This document shows, piece by piece, positions 26,183-34,946 of a stretch of DNA of 64,000 nucleotides (position 1 is its first letter; each line of letters starts with the position of its first letter). The DNA lies in NCBI RefSeq assembly GCF_002906165.1, contig NZ_PPCN01000013.1:62001-126000 (forward strand), written 5' to 3'. Under the pieces are notes generated by a model that was not told where the DNA came from, did no database searches, and worked only from the letters and a program-made list of their open reading frames with translations. This stretch comes from Roseibium marinum (GTDB taxonomy: Bacteria; Pseudomonadota; Alphaproteobacteria; Rhizobiales; Stappiaceae). Both the position numbers and the translations under genes were made by a program.

Positions 26183-27171
26183 ATCGTTACTGCCAGTTGG
26201 CCGAGGCGGCCTTTTTGAGGGGCTTGCCCGCCAAGGGCGCGGGCAATCGTGGTGACGTTGTGATCGATCATGCCGAGATAGGTTCCCTCATAGGTTTCCG
26301 GTTCCCCCATCGCGTCGGAATAGAGCGAGCCGCCGATGACAATCTCATGTCCCCTGGCCGCCGCGCCTTCGATCAGCGCCCTGACGCTCCGGTCGGAGAC
26401 GGAGGATTCCACGAAGACCGCCTTGATCTTGCGTTCGACCAGCAGATCGACCAGTTCCGCCACCCGGTGCAACCCTGCCTCGCTCTGGGTCGAGATGCCC
26501 TGAATGCCGATGACGTCGAAATCATAGGCGTCGCCGAAATAGTTGAAGGCGTCATGCGCGGTCACCAGCACCCGGTTGTCTTTGGGAACCGTTGCCAGAA
26601 CCTCGGCCGCGAAAGTGTCCAATGCGGCGATTTCCTGAAGATAGGCAGCTGTGTTGGCTTCGAATACGGCCTTGTGTTCGGGCTGGGCCTCGATCAGCGC
26701 GTCGCGGATGGCTTCGGCGACATACAGCCACCGGCCCGGATCCATCCACACATGCGGATCGTATTTGTTGGCATAGACGTCATGGGCAATCAGCTGGTCC
26801 TCCGGCATGGCCTCGGCGACCGCGACGACATTGCGCGACTTGCCGAGTTTGCGGAAGAAGTCCTCCATCTGGGCCTCAAGAAAGAGGCCGTGCCACAGGA
26901 TCAGGTCGGCCTTGGTCATCGCCACGATGTCCGAACGGGTCTGGCGGTAGGCGTGCGGATCGACGCCCGGGCCCATCAGGGCATGAACGGCAACGCTGTC
27001 GCCACCGATTTTGGCCGCGGCGTCCGCGATCATCCCGGTGGTCGCGACGATATTCAACTGACCGGCCCGCGCGGACGGCGGACAGGAGAAGACCAGCAGA
27101 ACTGAAACAAGCGTGCCGAGAACCGCGGAGGTTAGCCGGGTGCGGGGCGCGTTGAAAATACGATTGAACAT
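26179..27171 (-). CDS. sitA: Manganese/iron ABC substrate-binding protein
   Basis: Periplasmic cluster-A-I metal-binding protein of 330 residues. ATG 27171 is chosen: the longer frame begins with TTG inside a possible operator. The signal peptide ends near PPSARA. Metal ligands expected for MntC/SitA are visible: His in GPGVDPHAYRQT, His in WHGLFLEAQM or DPHVWMDPGRW, Glu in IQGISTQSEAG and Asp near the C-terminus. The His-rich loop that marks ZnuA is absent, which favours Mn2+/Fe2+ over Zn2+. First gene of sitABCD. Confidence 0.9.
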   Translation of the reverse strand: MFNRIFNAPRTRLTSAVLGTLVSVLLVFSCPPSARAGQLNIVATTGMIADAAAKIGGDSVAVHALMGPGVDPHAYRQTRSDIVAMTKADLILWHGLFLEAQMEDFFRKLGKSRNVVAVAEAMPEDQLIAHDVYANKYDPHVWMDPGRWLYVAEAIRDALIEAQPEHKAVFEANTAAYLQEIAALDTFAAEVLATVPKDNRVLVTAHDAFNYFGDAYDFDVIGIQGISTQSEAGLHRVAELVDLLVERKIKAVFVESSVSDRSVRALIEGAAARGHEIVIGGSLYSDAMGEPETYEGTYLGMIDHNVTTIARALGGQAPQKGRLGQLAVTM

Positions 27172-27202
27172 GGCTGTGAAACTTGACCGGTTGAATTTGC
27201 TT

Positions 27203-27247
27203 TTGCGAGTTATTTGCAACAATAATGCTTTTAAGAATGATTTGCAA
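27203..27247 (-). promoter_or_regulatory. Possible Mur-type operator region of sitABCD
   Basis: Two ATTTGCAA elements in direct repeat (27212-27219 and 27240-27247, 28-bp step); the first forms TTGC-N9-GCAA. Alphaproteobacterial Mur sites upstream of sit or mntH contain similar TTGCAAAT halves. Placement 30-75 bp before the sitA ATG fits repression by Mn2+-Mur. The assignment rests on pattern similarity only. Confidence 0.4.
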
Positions 27248-27569
27248 GAACTACTTCATCGCTCGCCGGTGAGGAGCTACAGCACCTGCCAGATCGATTT
27301 CCGAGAGGCTTTACTCGCTATTTTTAACAATGGTTTTCCGTCAGCAGAAAGCCATATTCGTGTGCAATTTCAATGAGAAACTCTGAGTACGCGGGTTCGC
27401 GGGAAAGAGCCTTTACCGCATGATTGATGCTTTGGATAAAATTGAACCGATAAAATTATCCGGGCTGAATTGATTTGCTCTCAAAACAGGGCGGCCGGGC
27501 TGGGGGGAATTCAGTACCGGGAAAATGCAATCTGCTGTGACACAGGTCAGGAGTCGGGTGCTTTCCGCA
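27248..27569. other. Intergenic region, sitA / gntR
   Basis: About 320 bp that completes the divergent promoter region. Moderately AT-rich. No ORF, repeat or structured RNA is recognised. Confidence 0.4.
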
Positions 27570-28241
27570 ATGTCATCGAAAGTCAAATCCACACGCGTCG
27601 ACAAAGCTTATGAGCGTTTGAAGGCCGATATACTGAACGGAGAACTGCCGCCGGGCTTTCAGGCGCCGGAACCCGATATTGCCGATCGGCTCGGCATGAG
27701 CCGGACACCTGTGCGCGAGGCTCTGATCCGTCTGGAGGCGGAGCGGCTCGTTGAGCTCATCCCGCGGCGCGGGGCAAAGGTTCTCGCCATTTCGAGAAAG
27801 GACATCTGCGAGGTATTCGAGATCCTTTCCGTTCTGGAGGCACTTGCCGCGGGCTCCGCCGCGAAGGAAAAATGCGGCGACCTGGTGCTTGGCGGTATCG
27901 AAGAGGCGGTGATCTCCGCCGAGAAGGCCCTGGCCGACAACGACATGGAAAGCTGGGCGTTGCTGGACGACCGCTTTCACCGGCTGATTGCCCGAAGCGG
28001 TGGAAATGCCCGGCTCGATGAAACAATTTCCAGCCTGCTCAATCAGGTCTTCCGCGCAGACATGGTTCTGCTTCGGCTGAACAAGGGGCCGGCTGCGAAT
28101 TCCGACGATCACCGGGCGATGTATGACGCGATCCGGGCGGGCGATCCGGCGAAGGCCGCAAATGTTGCCAAGGCGCACAGATTGGCCGGCCTTGCCACCA
28201 TGAACAATGTCCTGGAAGCCTGCGGCCTGACCCATGTGTAG
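27570..28241 (+). CDS. GntR-family regulator, FCD (FadR-like) subfamily
   Basis: Cytoplasmic transcription regulator of about 223 residues. The winged helix-turn-helix lies in the first 70 residues (AYERLKADILNGELPPG, RLGMSRTPVREALIRLEAER). An all-helical FCD ligand domain follows with the metal-site pattern D-x3-H (LLDDRFHRLIARSGG) and a distal His (DDHRAMYDAIRAGD). Start choice: ATG 27570; an in-frame GTG at 27558 with AGGAG 4 nt upstream is a serious alternative. It is isolated: divergent from sitA and convergent with the LacI gene, so its target is not shown by context. Confidence 0.85.
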   Translation: MSSKVKSTRVDKAYERLKADILNGELPPGFQAPEPDIADRLGMSRTPVREALIRLEAERLVELIPRRGAKVLAISRKDICEVFEILSVLEALAAGSAAKEKCGDLVLGGIEEAVISAEKALADNDMESWALLDDRFHRLIARSGGNARLDETISSLLNQVFRADMVLLRLNKGPAANSDDHRAMYDAIRAGDPAKAANVAKAHRLAGLATMNNVLEACGLTHV

Positions 28242-28317
28242 GAAAATTCCACGCCCCCCTCCGCGCTCCCCGTAGCGGCCGCGTCAGGACCGGCATCTTC
28301 CGAACCGTCCATTCAGC

Positions 28318-29373
28318 TTATGGCCTTGCCTGATTTTGTGGGGATGGGACAGGGCCGGTCGACTGGCCGATGATCAGTTCGGCGTCCATATGCAGGGATG
28401 CCGGTTTGGCATCCGGGTCGGCAATCATGGCCAGAAGCAGTTCGGCCGCTTTCTCTCCCGCATAGCGGACAGAGGACCGTGTGCAGGTGAAAATCGGGAC
28501 CTCGCCGCAATTGGGCAGGAAGGAGAGTGCATCGTCGTGGGTGATGATGGAGACATCCTTGCCGGCCTTCAGGCCGCATTGACCGATGCCACGGGCAACG
28601 CCGATGGCCGAAATCATCGAAGAGACCAGGAAAGCCGTCGGTGGATCGTCTCCCTTGAGCATCGCCACCGCATTTTCGCAGCCATAGGGTTCGGTCATGT
28701 CGGCGCTGCGCATGAGCGCGGGATCGGGAGACAGCCCGCGTCCTGCCAGAGCGTCCTCAAAGCCTCTGCGCCGCCGGTGGGCAAAATCCATATGTTCCAG
28801 ACCGTTGAGAAGGGCGATGCGGGTGTGCCCGAGATCGAGCAGCAGATTGGTCGCCCGTTCGAAGGCCCGGCGGTTGTTCATGTCGATCCAGGATGTTTCT
28901 GACTCAGCGCCCGGGATCCGTCCGTGCACGACGAACGGCAGATTGAGCTTCTTCAGAAGCAGGTGCCGGCGCTCGTCATTGGCGGGGCCGTGAATGATCA
29001 CGCCGTCCGCCTTCTTGCGCGAGGCGATCTGCCTGTAGGCGTCTTCCTCATGGGCGTCGTCGACGACCGAAAGCATCATGTCATATCCGTGCCTGGAATA
29101 GGTCTCGCCGGCTCCCGCGATGAACTCCAGAAAGATCGGGTTCATCATTTCATGGATGGAACGCGGTATGACATGGCCGATCGCCATGGACCGGCCGGTC
29201 GCAAGACGCCTTGCCTGGCTGTTCGGCGCGTATCCCAGCTTGTCCGCCATTTCGGCAACGCGCCGACGCGTTTCGGCGCTGACTTCCGGATAGCCGTTCA
29301 GAGCGCGGCTGACCGTCGTCTGTGACAAATTCAACCGATGCGACAATTCCTTAAGGTTTACACCTCTGGTCAT
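28318..29373 (-). CDS. aglR: LacI-family regulator of the alpha-glucoside operon
   Basis: DNA-binding regulator of 351 residues. N-terminal LacI helix-turn-helix (LKELSHRLNLSQTTVSRALN, then the hinge near residue 55) and a periplasmic-binding-like effector domain. It is divergent from aglE, with palindromic LacI-type sites in between, so it very likely represses the agl operon and releases it on binding an alpha-glucoside or derivative. Divergent AglR-aglE arrangement is known from Sinorhizobium. The name rests on context and family, not on specific residues. Confidence 0.85.
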   Translation of the reverse strand: MTRGVNLKELSHRLNLSQTTVSRALNGYPEVSAETRRRVAEMADKLGYAPNSQARRLATGRSMAIGHVIPRSIHEMMNPIFLEFIAGAGETYSRHGYDMMLSVVDDAHEEDAYRQIASRKKADGVIIHGPANDERRHLLLKKLNLPFVVHGRIPGAESETSWIDMNNRRAFERATNLLLDLGHTRIALLNGLEHMDFAHRRRRGFEDALAGRGLSPDPALMRSADMTEPYGCENAVAMLKGDDPPTAFLVSSMISAIGVARGIGQCGLKAGKDVSIITHDDALSFLPNCGEVPIFTCTRSSVRYAGEKAAELLLAMIADPDAKPASLHMDAELIIGQSTGPVPSPQNQARP

Positions 29374-29385
29374 TCTTGCCCAAAA

Positions 29386-29398
29386 CGCTTTGAAAGCG
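29386..29398. promoter_or_regulatory. LacI-type palindrome near aglR start
   Basis: Perfect odd palindrome CGCTTTGAAAGCG preceded by AAAA, 13 bp upstream of the aglR start codon. Suited to autoregulation. Confidence 0.55.
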
Positions 29399-29451
29399 CC
29401 CCTCCCGACAGGCTTCTATTGAAATGCAACACTAATTCGTCAGTTGTCCGC

Positions 29452-29507
29452 TTGACAAGGCCGAAGCGTGACGACATGGTGTGAACGAAATCCAAAGCGG
29501 TTTGGAT
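29452..29507 (+). promoter_or_regulatory. aglE promoter and LacI-type operator
   Basis: TTGACA at 29452-29457 is a good -35 box; 17 nt later CATGGT is a weak -10. Just downstream, 29490-29507 is ATCCAAAGCGGTTTGGAT, 7-bp arms about a GC core, the LacI operator form. Binding here would block the promoter. Confidence 0.55.
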
Positions 29508-29623
29508 GGCCGATACTGGGAGAATACTTGTCCTGAACATACATGTGGGTATTGCTGCCGGACGGTTAGGTGTGCCACTTTAAATTGAAAGTCCTGGGAC
29601 GAGGACAATCTGGGAGGATTGAC

Positions 29624-30997
29624 ATGAAAAGACGTTTGATGGCCTGCACGGCAGGTGTGGCGCTTGGCGCCGCTTTCGGCATCAACGCTGCGGCGGCGGC
29701 TGATCTTTTGTATGCGCCCGGCGAAGATTCACGCTTCAACTGGGACAGCTATCAGGCCTATGCCGATTCCCACGATCTCGGCGGTGAGCAAGTCACCATT
29801 CTGGGCCCGTGGCTCGGGCCGGACCAGGATGCTTTCGACACGGTGCTGGCCTATTTCGGCGAAGCCGCCAATGTCGATGTCCGCTACACCGGCTCCGACA
29901 GCATGGAGCAGCAGATCGTCGTCGACGCGGAAGCCGGTTCCGCTCCGAACGTCGCCGTCTTCCCGCAGCCGGGCCTTGCGGCCGATCTTGCCAAACGCGG
30001 TTTCCTGACACCGCTCGGCGCCGATGCCGAGGCATGGATGAAGGACAATTATGCAGCCGGCCAGTCCTGGGTCGACCTGGGCAGCTACAAAGGCAAGGAC
30101 GGCAGCAAGACCTTCTACGCGTTCCCCTACAAGGCCGACGTGAAATCGCTGGTGTGGTACGTTCCGGAGAATTTCGAGGACGCTGGCTACGAAGTTCCCT
30201 CCACCATGGAGGAGCTGAAAGCCCTGACCGAACAGATCGTCGCGGATGGCGGCACCCCCTGGTGCATCGGACTGGGTTCCGGTGCCGCAACGGGCTGGCC
30301 GGCAACCGACTGGGTCGAGGACATGATGCTGCGCACCCAGCCGGCCGACGTCTACGACCAGTGGGTGACCAACGAGCTGCCGTTCAACGACCCCAAGGTG
30401 GTTGGCGCCATTGAAGAATTCGGCTGGTTCGCCCGCAACGACGATTTCGTCGCCGGTGGCGCCGGCGCTGTGGCCTCGACCGATTTCCGCGATAGTCCGA
30501 AGGGCATGTTCTCATCGCCGCCGCAGTGTTACCTGCACCATCAGGCTTCCTTCATCCCGGCCTTCTTCCCGGAAGGAACGGAAGTGGGACTTGATGCCGA
30601 CTTCTTCTACTTCCCCGCCTATGCGGAAAAGGATCTCGGGTCTCCGGTTCTGGGCGCGGGCACTCTCTTCGCCATCACCAAGGACAGCCCGGCAGCGCAT
30701 GCGTTTATCGAGTTCCTGGAAACGCCGATCGCGCACGAACTCTGGATGTCGCTGGAGGGCGGCGGTTTCCTGACACCGCTCAAGAGTGTGAACAAGGAGG
30801 TCTATGTCACGGAGACCCGCAAGGCTCTCGGCGATATTCTCTTTAACGCAACCACCTTCCGCTTCGACGGTTCCGACCTGATGCCCGGCGGCGTCGGTGC
30901 GGGGTCCTTCTGGACCGGGATGGTCGATTATGTGGGCGGCAAGCCCGCTCAGGAAGTCGCGGACAGCATCCAGACGTCCTGGGATGCCTTGAAGTAA
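29624..30997 (+). CDS. aglE: Alpha-glucoside ABC substrate-binding protein
   Basis: Periplasmic binding protein (family 1, carbohydrate uptake CUT1) of 457 residues. ATG 29624 has GGGAGG 6 nt upstream and starts a signal peptide (MKRRLMACTAGVALGAAFGI, ending near AAAA). The mature protein is longer than many CUT1 binding proteins, like AglE of rhizobia (VTILGPWLGPDQDAFDTVL early on; two Cys, PWCIGLGSG and PPQCYLHHQ, could pair). With aglF, aglG and aglK it should import sucrose, maltose or trehalose-like alpha-glucosides. Confidence 0.87.
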   Translation: MKRRLMACTAGVALGAAFGINAAAAADLLYAPGEDSRFNWDSYQAYADSHDLGGEQVTILGPWLGPDQDAFDTVLAYFGEAANVDVRYTGSDSMEQQIVVDAEAGSAPNVAVFPQPGLAADLAKRGFLTPLGADAEAWMKDNYAAGQSWVDLGSYKGKDGSKTFYAFPYKADVKSLVWYVPENFEDAGYEVPSTMEELKALTEQIVADGGTPWCIGLGSGAATGWPATDWVEDMMLRTQPADVYDQWVTNELPFNDPKVVGAIEEFGWFARNDDFVAGGAGAVASTDFRDSPKGMFSSPPQCYLHHQASFIPAFFPEGTEVGLDADFFYFPAYAEKDLGSPVLGAGTLFAITKDSPAAHAFIEFLETPIAHELWMSLEGGGFLTPLKSVNKEVYVTETRKALGDILFNATTFRFDGSDLMPGGVGAGSFWTGMVDYVGGKPAQEVADSIQTSWDALK

Positions 30998-31017
30998 TTT
31001 CCGCTTCGAACGTAAAC

Positions 31018-31052
31018 GATCTGTCCGGGGTGATTTCCACTCCGGACAGATC
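31018..31052 (+). terminator. Hairpin between aglE and aglF
   Basis: Perfect 11-bp stem (gatctgtccgg / ccggacagatc) with a 13-nt loop, 20 nt after the aglE stop. No T tract. It probably sets a higher level of binding protein than permease. Confidence 0.65.
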
Positions 31053-31202
31053 CGGCATCGCCAGAAGGTGCCGGAAGGTGCTCGCGATAACAGGCAGAAA
31101 AAGCCTGGGGCACCGGTCAGTCTTTCACTTTCAGGCGTCATCCACTTCAGGCGTCATCGTGAAAGCAGACCGATACAGCGGCACGTTCTCGGGGAGGAGA
31201 GC

Positions 31203-32444
31203 ATGAATCCGGCATTACAAGGTCTGATCACCATCATCGTCGGTGTCGGCGGGTGCATCGGTTATTTCTACCTGTCCAACCAGTTTCTCGACAAGGTTCT
31301 GTTCCCCGCCCGCGGGAAACACATCGGCCGGAACATCAACCGCGCCAACATGATCCGTCCCTGGTTGTTCCTGTTTCCGGCGATCTTCGCTCTCGCCCTG
31401 TATCTGGGGTACCCGGTCATCGAGACCCTGCGGCTTTCGTTGACAGACCGCAGTCTGGACGGGGCGTTTGTCGGTCTCGACAACTATGCCCAGATGGCAA
31501 GCGAGCCGAAATTCTGGGAAGCCATGCGCAACAACATGCTCTGGCTGATCGTCGTGCCGGCCATATCGACCGCGTTCGGGCTGCTCTCCGCGCAACTGAC
31601 CGACCGCATCGCCTGGGGAAACGTCGCCAAGTCGTTCATCTTCATGCCGATGGCGATCTCTTTTGTCGGCGCGGCGGTGATTTTCAAGCTCATCTACGAT
31701 ACCCGCCCCGCCAACCAGGATCAGATCGGCGTGCTCAACGCCGTCTGGCTGATGTTCGAGGGCGGGCCCGGTTCCTTCCTCTTTCTCCGCCTGCTGCCGG
31801 CCGCCATCGTGATCTGCTTCGCGCTTCTCATGGCGTATGTCTTCTACCTCGCGCTCAAGCCGCTGATCCGGCGAGAATCCGCGCGGGCCGGCGGTTCCTG
31901 GTGGGCCGTGCCGCTACGCCTGTTCGCCGGGTTCGTAGCTGCCTGGATGATCTGGCTATCCGCAAAGTCGGTCTTTTCGGTACTGTCGGCGGAATTTGCC
32001 TTTGGCGCGCCGCAGACATGGCTGACCCTTCCGTTCTGGAACAGTTTCTTCCTGATGGTCGTGCTGATCTGGATCCAGACCGGCTTCGCCATGGTCATCC
32101 TGTCGGCGGCGCTGCGCGGCATTCCCGAAGAGACGATCGAGGCGGCGATCCTCGACGGCGCCAACCCGTTCCAGATCTTTTTCAAGATCAAGGTTCCGCA
32201 GATCATGGGAACGATCGTCGTCGTATGGACAACCATCACGCTGGTCGTCCTGAAGGTCTTCGACATCGTCTTTGCCATGACCAACGGACAATGGGAGACG
32301 CAGGTTCTGGCGAATTACATGTACGACAAGCTTTTCCGGGCGAACGACTGGGGCGTCGGCTCTGCCAGCGCCATCGTCATCATGGTGCTGGTGCTGCCGA
32401 TCCTGGTCTGGAATGTCTACAACGCACGCAAAGAGATGAACTGA
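31203..32444 (+). CDS. aglF: Alpha-glucoside ABC permease, first subunit
   Basis: CUT1 inner-membrane permease of 413 residues from ATG 31203 (ggggaggag ribosome site). It has an AglF-type extra N-terminal helix (GLITIIVGVGGCIGYFYLS) before the usual six, and a long insert between helices near 210-260. The EAA loop is EETIEAAILDGANPFQIFF. It forms a heterodimer with AglG. It follows aglE across a 205-bp gap that carries a hairpin. Confidence 0.9.
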   Translation: MNPALQGLITIIVGVGGCIGYFYLSNQFLDKVLFPARGKHIGRNINRANMIRPWLFLFPAIFALALYLGYPVIETLRLSLTDRSLDGAFVGLDNYAQMASEPKFWEAMRNNMLWLIVVPAISTAFGLLSAQLTDRIAWGNVAKSFIFMPMAISFVGAAVIFKLIYDTRPANQDQIGVLNAVWLMFEGGPGSFLFLRLLPAAIVICFALLMAYVFYLALKPLIRRESARAGGSWWAVPLRLFAGFVAAWMIWLSAKSVFSVLSAEFAFGAPQTWLTLPFWNSFFLMVVLIWIQTGFAMVILSAALRGIPEETIEAAILDGANPFQIFFKIKVPQIMGTIVVVWTTITLVVLKVFDIVFAMTNGQWETQVLANYMYDKLFRANDWGVGSASAIVIMVLVLPILVWNVYNARKEMN

Positions 32445-32456
32445 GGGGGCCGGACC

Positions 32457-33605
32457 ATGTCGTCAATAGCAGGTACCAAATCCGGTCTCACCTGGGCCGT
32501 GCAAATCTCCGTCGTGTTGCTGGTCGCGCTCTGGCTGTTTCCGACCGTCGGACTGTTTGTTTCCTCGTTCCGGACGGCCGACCAGATTTCGTCAAGCGGC
32601 TGGTGGGCGTCGATGCTGCCGTCCGAGCGCAACGAGACCTTGCGGACCGCCAATCCGGATACGCAGGTCCAGGAGGACGGGCTCTGGGTGATCCGGGGCA
32701 ATCTTTTCGAAGCGGACAGACAGGCGGAGATCTCCGCCTGGGGCATCACGAGCCAGGATATCGCCGCCTACACGCCGGGGGAAACCGCCGACATGGGCGA
32801 GGACGGGCGCCTGACGGTCGAGGCCAACGGCGACTACCGGCTGGTGAATGAGACGGAATTTTCCGGCCGGCGCGGCGGACGGGTCTTCGTGACCGCAAGC
32901 TCGCCCCCCGAATTCACCCTCGACAATTACCGCGAGATGCTTTTCGATCCGTCGAACCGGGAGGGCATGACCAAGGCCTTCTTCAACACGCTGACGGTGG
33001 TCATCCCGGCGACCATCATTCCGATTGTCATTGCCGCCTTCGCGGCCTACGCACTCGCCTGGATGCGGTTTCCCGGGCGCGCCCTGCTGATTGCCGCGGT
33101 TGTCGCGCTTCTGGTGGTGCCGCTGCAACTGGCCCTGATCCCGCTTTTGAAGCTGCATCTGGCGGTGGGGATAGGTAAGGGCTATCTGGGCGTCTGGCTG
33201 GCGCATACCGGCTTCGGCCTGCCGCTGGCGATCTATCTATTGCGCAACTACATGGTCGGCCTGCCGCGCGACATCATCGAAAACGCCAAGGTCGACGGCG
33301 CGACGGACTTTCAGATTTTCGTCAAGATCATCATTCCGCTGTCCTTCCCCGCGCTCGCCTCTTTCGCGATCTTCCAGTTCCTGTGGACGTGGAACGATCT
33401 GCTCGTTGCGATGGTGTTCCTGATCGACGCTACCGGCGAGACGACCGTCATGACCAAGCAGATCGTCGAACTGCTCGGCACAAGAGGCGGCAACTGGGAA
33501 ATCCTGGCAACGGCGGCATTCGTCTCGATTGCCGTTCCGCTGGCGGTGTTCTTCGCCCTGCAGCGTTATCTCGTCCGCGGCCTTCTTGCGGGATCGGTGA
33601 AATAA
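32457..33605 (+). CDS. aglG: Alpha-glucoside ABC permease, second subunit
   Basis: CUT1 permease of 382 residues. After the first helix (about 15-35) a periplasmic insert of roughly 125 residues (about 40-160) precedes the BPD domain, a hallmark of AglG. The EAA loop is PRDIIENAKVDGATDFQIFV. The ATG lies 12 bp after aglF. Together AglF and AglG form the membrane channel. Confidence 0.9.
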   Translation: MSSIAGTKSGLTWAVQISVVLLVALWLFPTVGLFVSSFRTADQISSSGWWASMLPSERNETLRTANPDTQVQEDGLWVIRGNLFEADRQAEISAWGITSQDIAAYTPGETADMGEDGRLTVEANGDYRLVNETEFSGRRGGRVFVTASSPPEFTLDNYREMLFDPSNREGMTKAFFNTLTVVIPATIIPIVIAAFAAYALAWMRFPGRALLIAAVVALLVVPLQLALIPLLKLHLAVGIGKGYLGVWLAHTGFGLPLAIYLLRNYMVGLPRDIIENAKVDGATDFQIFVKIIIPLSFPALASFAIFQFLWTWNDLLVAMVFLIDATGETTVMTKQIVELLGTRGGNWEILATAAFVSIAVPLAVFFALQRYLVRGLLAGSVK

Positions 33606-33638
33606 AATGAAAAACAACCAATTTAGGGAGCAGCCGGC

Positions 33639-34730
33639 ATGTCCTCTCTGTCTTTGAAAGATGTCTGCAAATCCTATGGCTCCGTTGAGGTCCTCAGGGA
33701 TATCGACCTGGAGATCAACCAGGGCGAACTGATCGTCTTTGTCGGCCCGTCCGGCTGCGGCAAGTCCACGCTCCTGAGGATGATCGCCGGTCTGGAGACG
33801 ATCACCGGGGGAACCCTGGAGATCGACCACGAGCGCATGAACGACGTGCCGCCGGCACAGCGCGGCATCGCCATGGTGTTCCAGACCTACGCGCTCTACC
33901 CGCATATGACGGTGCGCGACAACATGGCCTTCGGCATGAAGATCGCCAAGAAATCACGCTCGGAAATCGATGCGGCCATCGCCAACGCGGCGCGCATCCT
34001 GCAGCTCGAGCCTTATCTGGACCGCCTGCCGAAAGCGCTTTCCGGCGGTCAGCGCCAGCGTGTCGCCATCGGCCGGGCCATCGTGCGCAACCCGAAAGTC
34101 TTTCTCTTCGACGAGCCGCTATCGAACCTCGATGCGGCGTTGCGGGTGGCGACCCGGATCGAGATCGCGCAGCTCAAGGAAAGCATGCCGGAAAGCACGA
34201 TGGTCTATGTGACGCACGATCAGGTGGAGGCGATGACACTCGCCAGCCGGATCGTGGTGCTGCATGGCGGCAATATCGAGCAGGTCGGCGCGCCTCTGGA
34301 CCTCTACGAGCGGCCGGCGAACACCTTCGTCGCCCAGTTCATCGGGTCACCGGCGATGAACCTGCTCGACGCCAAAGTCACGGCAACGGGCGAGACGACA
34401 TCGGTGCAAATGGCGGACGGTGGCCGCGCGACCGTGCCGATCGCGTCCAGGGGCGACGATGCCGGAAGCGCGGTCAGGCTGGGCGTGCGGCCGGAAGACC
34501 TGACGATCACCGACAGCGACGAATTCCTCGTTTCGGCCGATGTGGATATCGTCGAGGCGCTGGGCGAGACCACGGTGCTCTATTTCATGTCCAAGAACGG
34601 CGAGGCCGCCCTGATCGCCAAGCTGCCGGGCATCCACAAGATTGCCAAGGGCACCAATATCCGCCTGACCGCCGCCCCGGAAAAACTGCATCTCTTCGAC
34701 GACAAGGGGATATCGCTTCTCTACCGGTAG
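33639..34730 (+). CDS. aglK: Alpha-glucoside ABC ATP-binding protein
   Basis: CUT1 ATPase (MalK/UgpC type), 363 residues. Walker A GPSGCGKST (about 38), signature LSGGQRQRVAIGRAI (about 134), Walker B FLFDEPLSNLDA, H-loop YVTHDQVEA, then a C-terminal OB-fold regulatory domain (GVRPEDLTI). A ggagc site precedes the ATG. In Sinorhizobium an alpha-glucosidase gene (aglA) lies between aglG and aglK; here there is none, so hydrolysis must be encoded elsewhere. Confidence 0.9.
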   Translation: MSSLSLKDVCKSYGSVEVLRDIDLEINQGELIVFVGPSGCGKSTLLRMIAGLETITGGTLEIDHERMNDVPPAQRGIAMVFQTYALYPHMTVRDNMAFGMKIAKKSRSEIDAAIANAARILQLEPYLDRLPKALSGGQRQRVAIGRAIVRNPKVFLFDEPLSNLDAALRVATRIEIAQLKESMPESTMVYVTHDQVEAMTLASRIVVLHGGNIEQVGAPLDLYERPANTFVAQFIGSPAMNLLDAKVTATGETTSVQMADGGRATVPIASRGDDAGSAVRLGVRPEDLTITDSDEFLVSADVDIVEALGETTVLYFMSKNGEAALIAKLPGIHKIAKGTNIRLTAAPEKLHLFDDKGISLLYR

Positions 34731-34766
34731 GCGGTGTGGGGCTCCTGTTCGATTTTGTTGGTGGAA

Positions 34767-34906
34767 ACCCCCACCCCTGACCCCTCCCCACAAGGGGGAG
34801 GGGAATACCGCTTGGCTCGGAGTTGTCGCTGAGAACCTTCAAACGGCTTTCCACATTGTGAGAAAAATCCCCCTCCCCCTTGTGGGGAGGGGTTAGGGGT
34901 GGGGGT
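34767..34906. repeat. 140-bp inverted-repeat element
   Basis: 37-bp arms (34767-34803 and 34870-34906) are reverse complements with one mismatch; cores are cccctccccacaagggggag and its complement. About 66 bp lies between. Elements of this kind recur between genes in Rhizobiales genomes. It separates convergent aglK and the metal cluster and could also stop transcription on both strands. Confidence 0.85.
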
Positions 34907-34946
34907 AGCTCCCCCGGCTTCCCGCGCTTGTTTTCGGGCCCGTAAC

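Noticed and set aside
24365..26218. 617-codon plus-strand frame opposite sitB/sitC
   Set aside because: Antisense to conserved ABC genes and without recognisable motifs.
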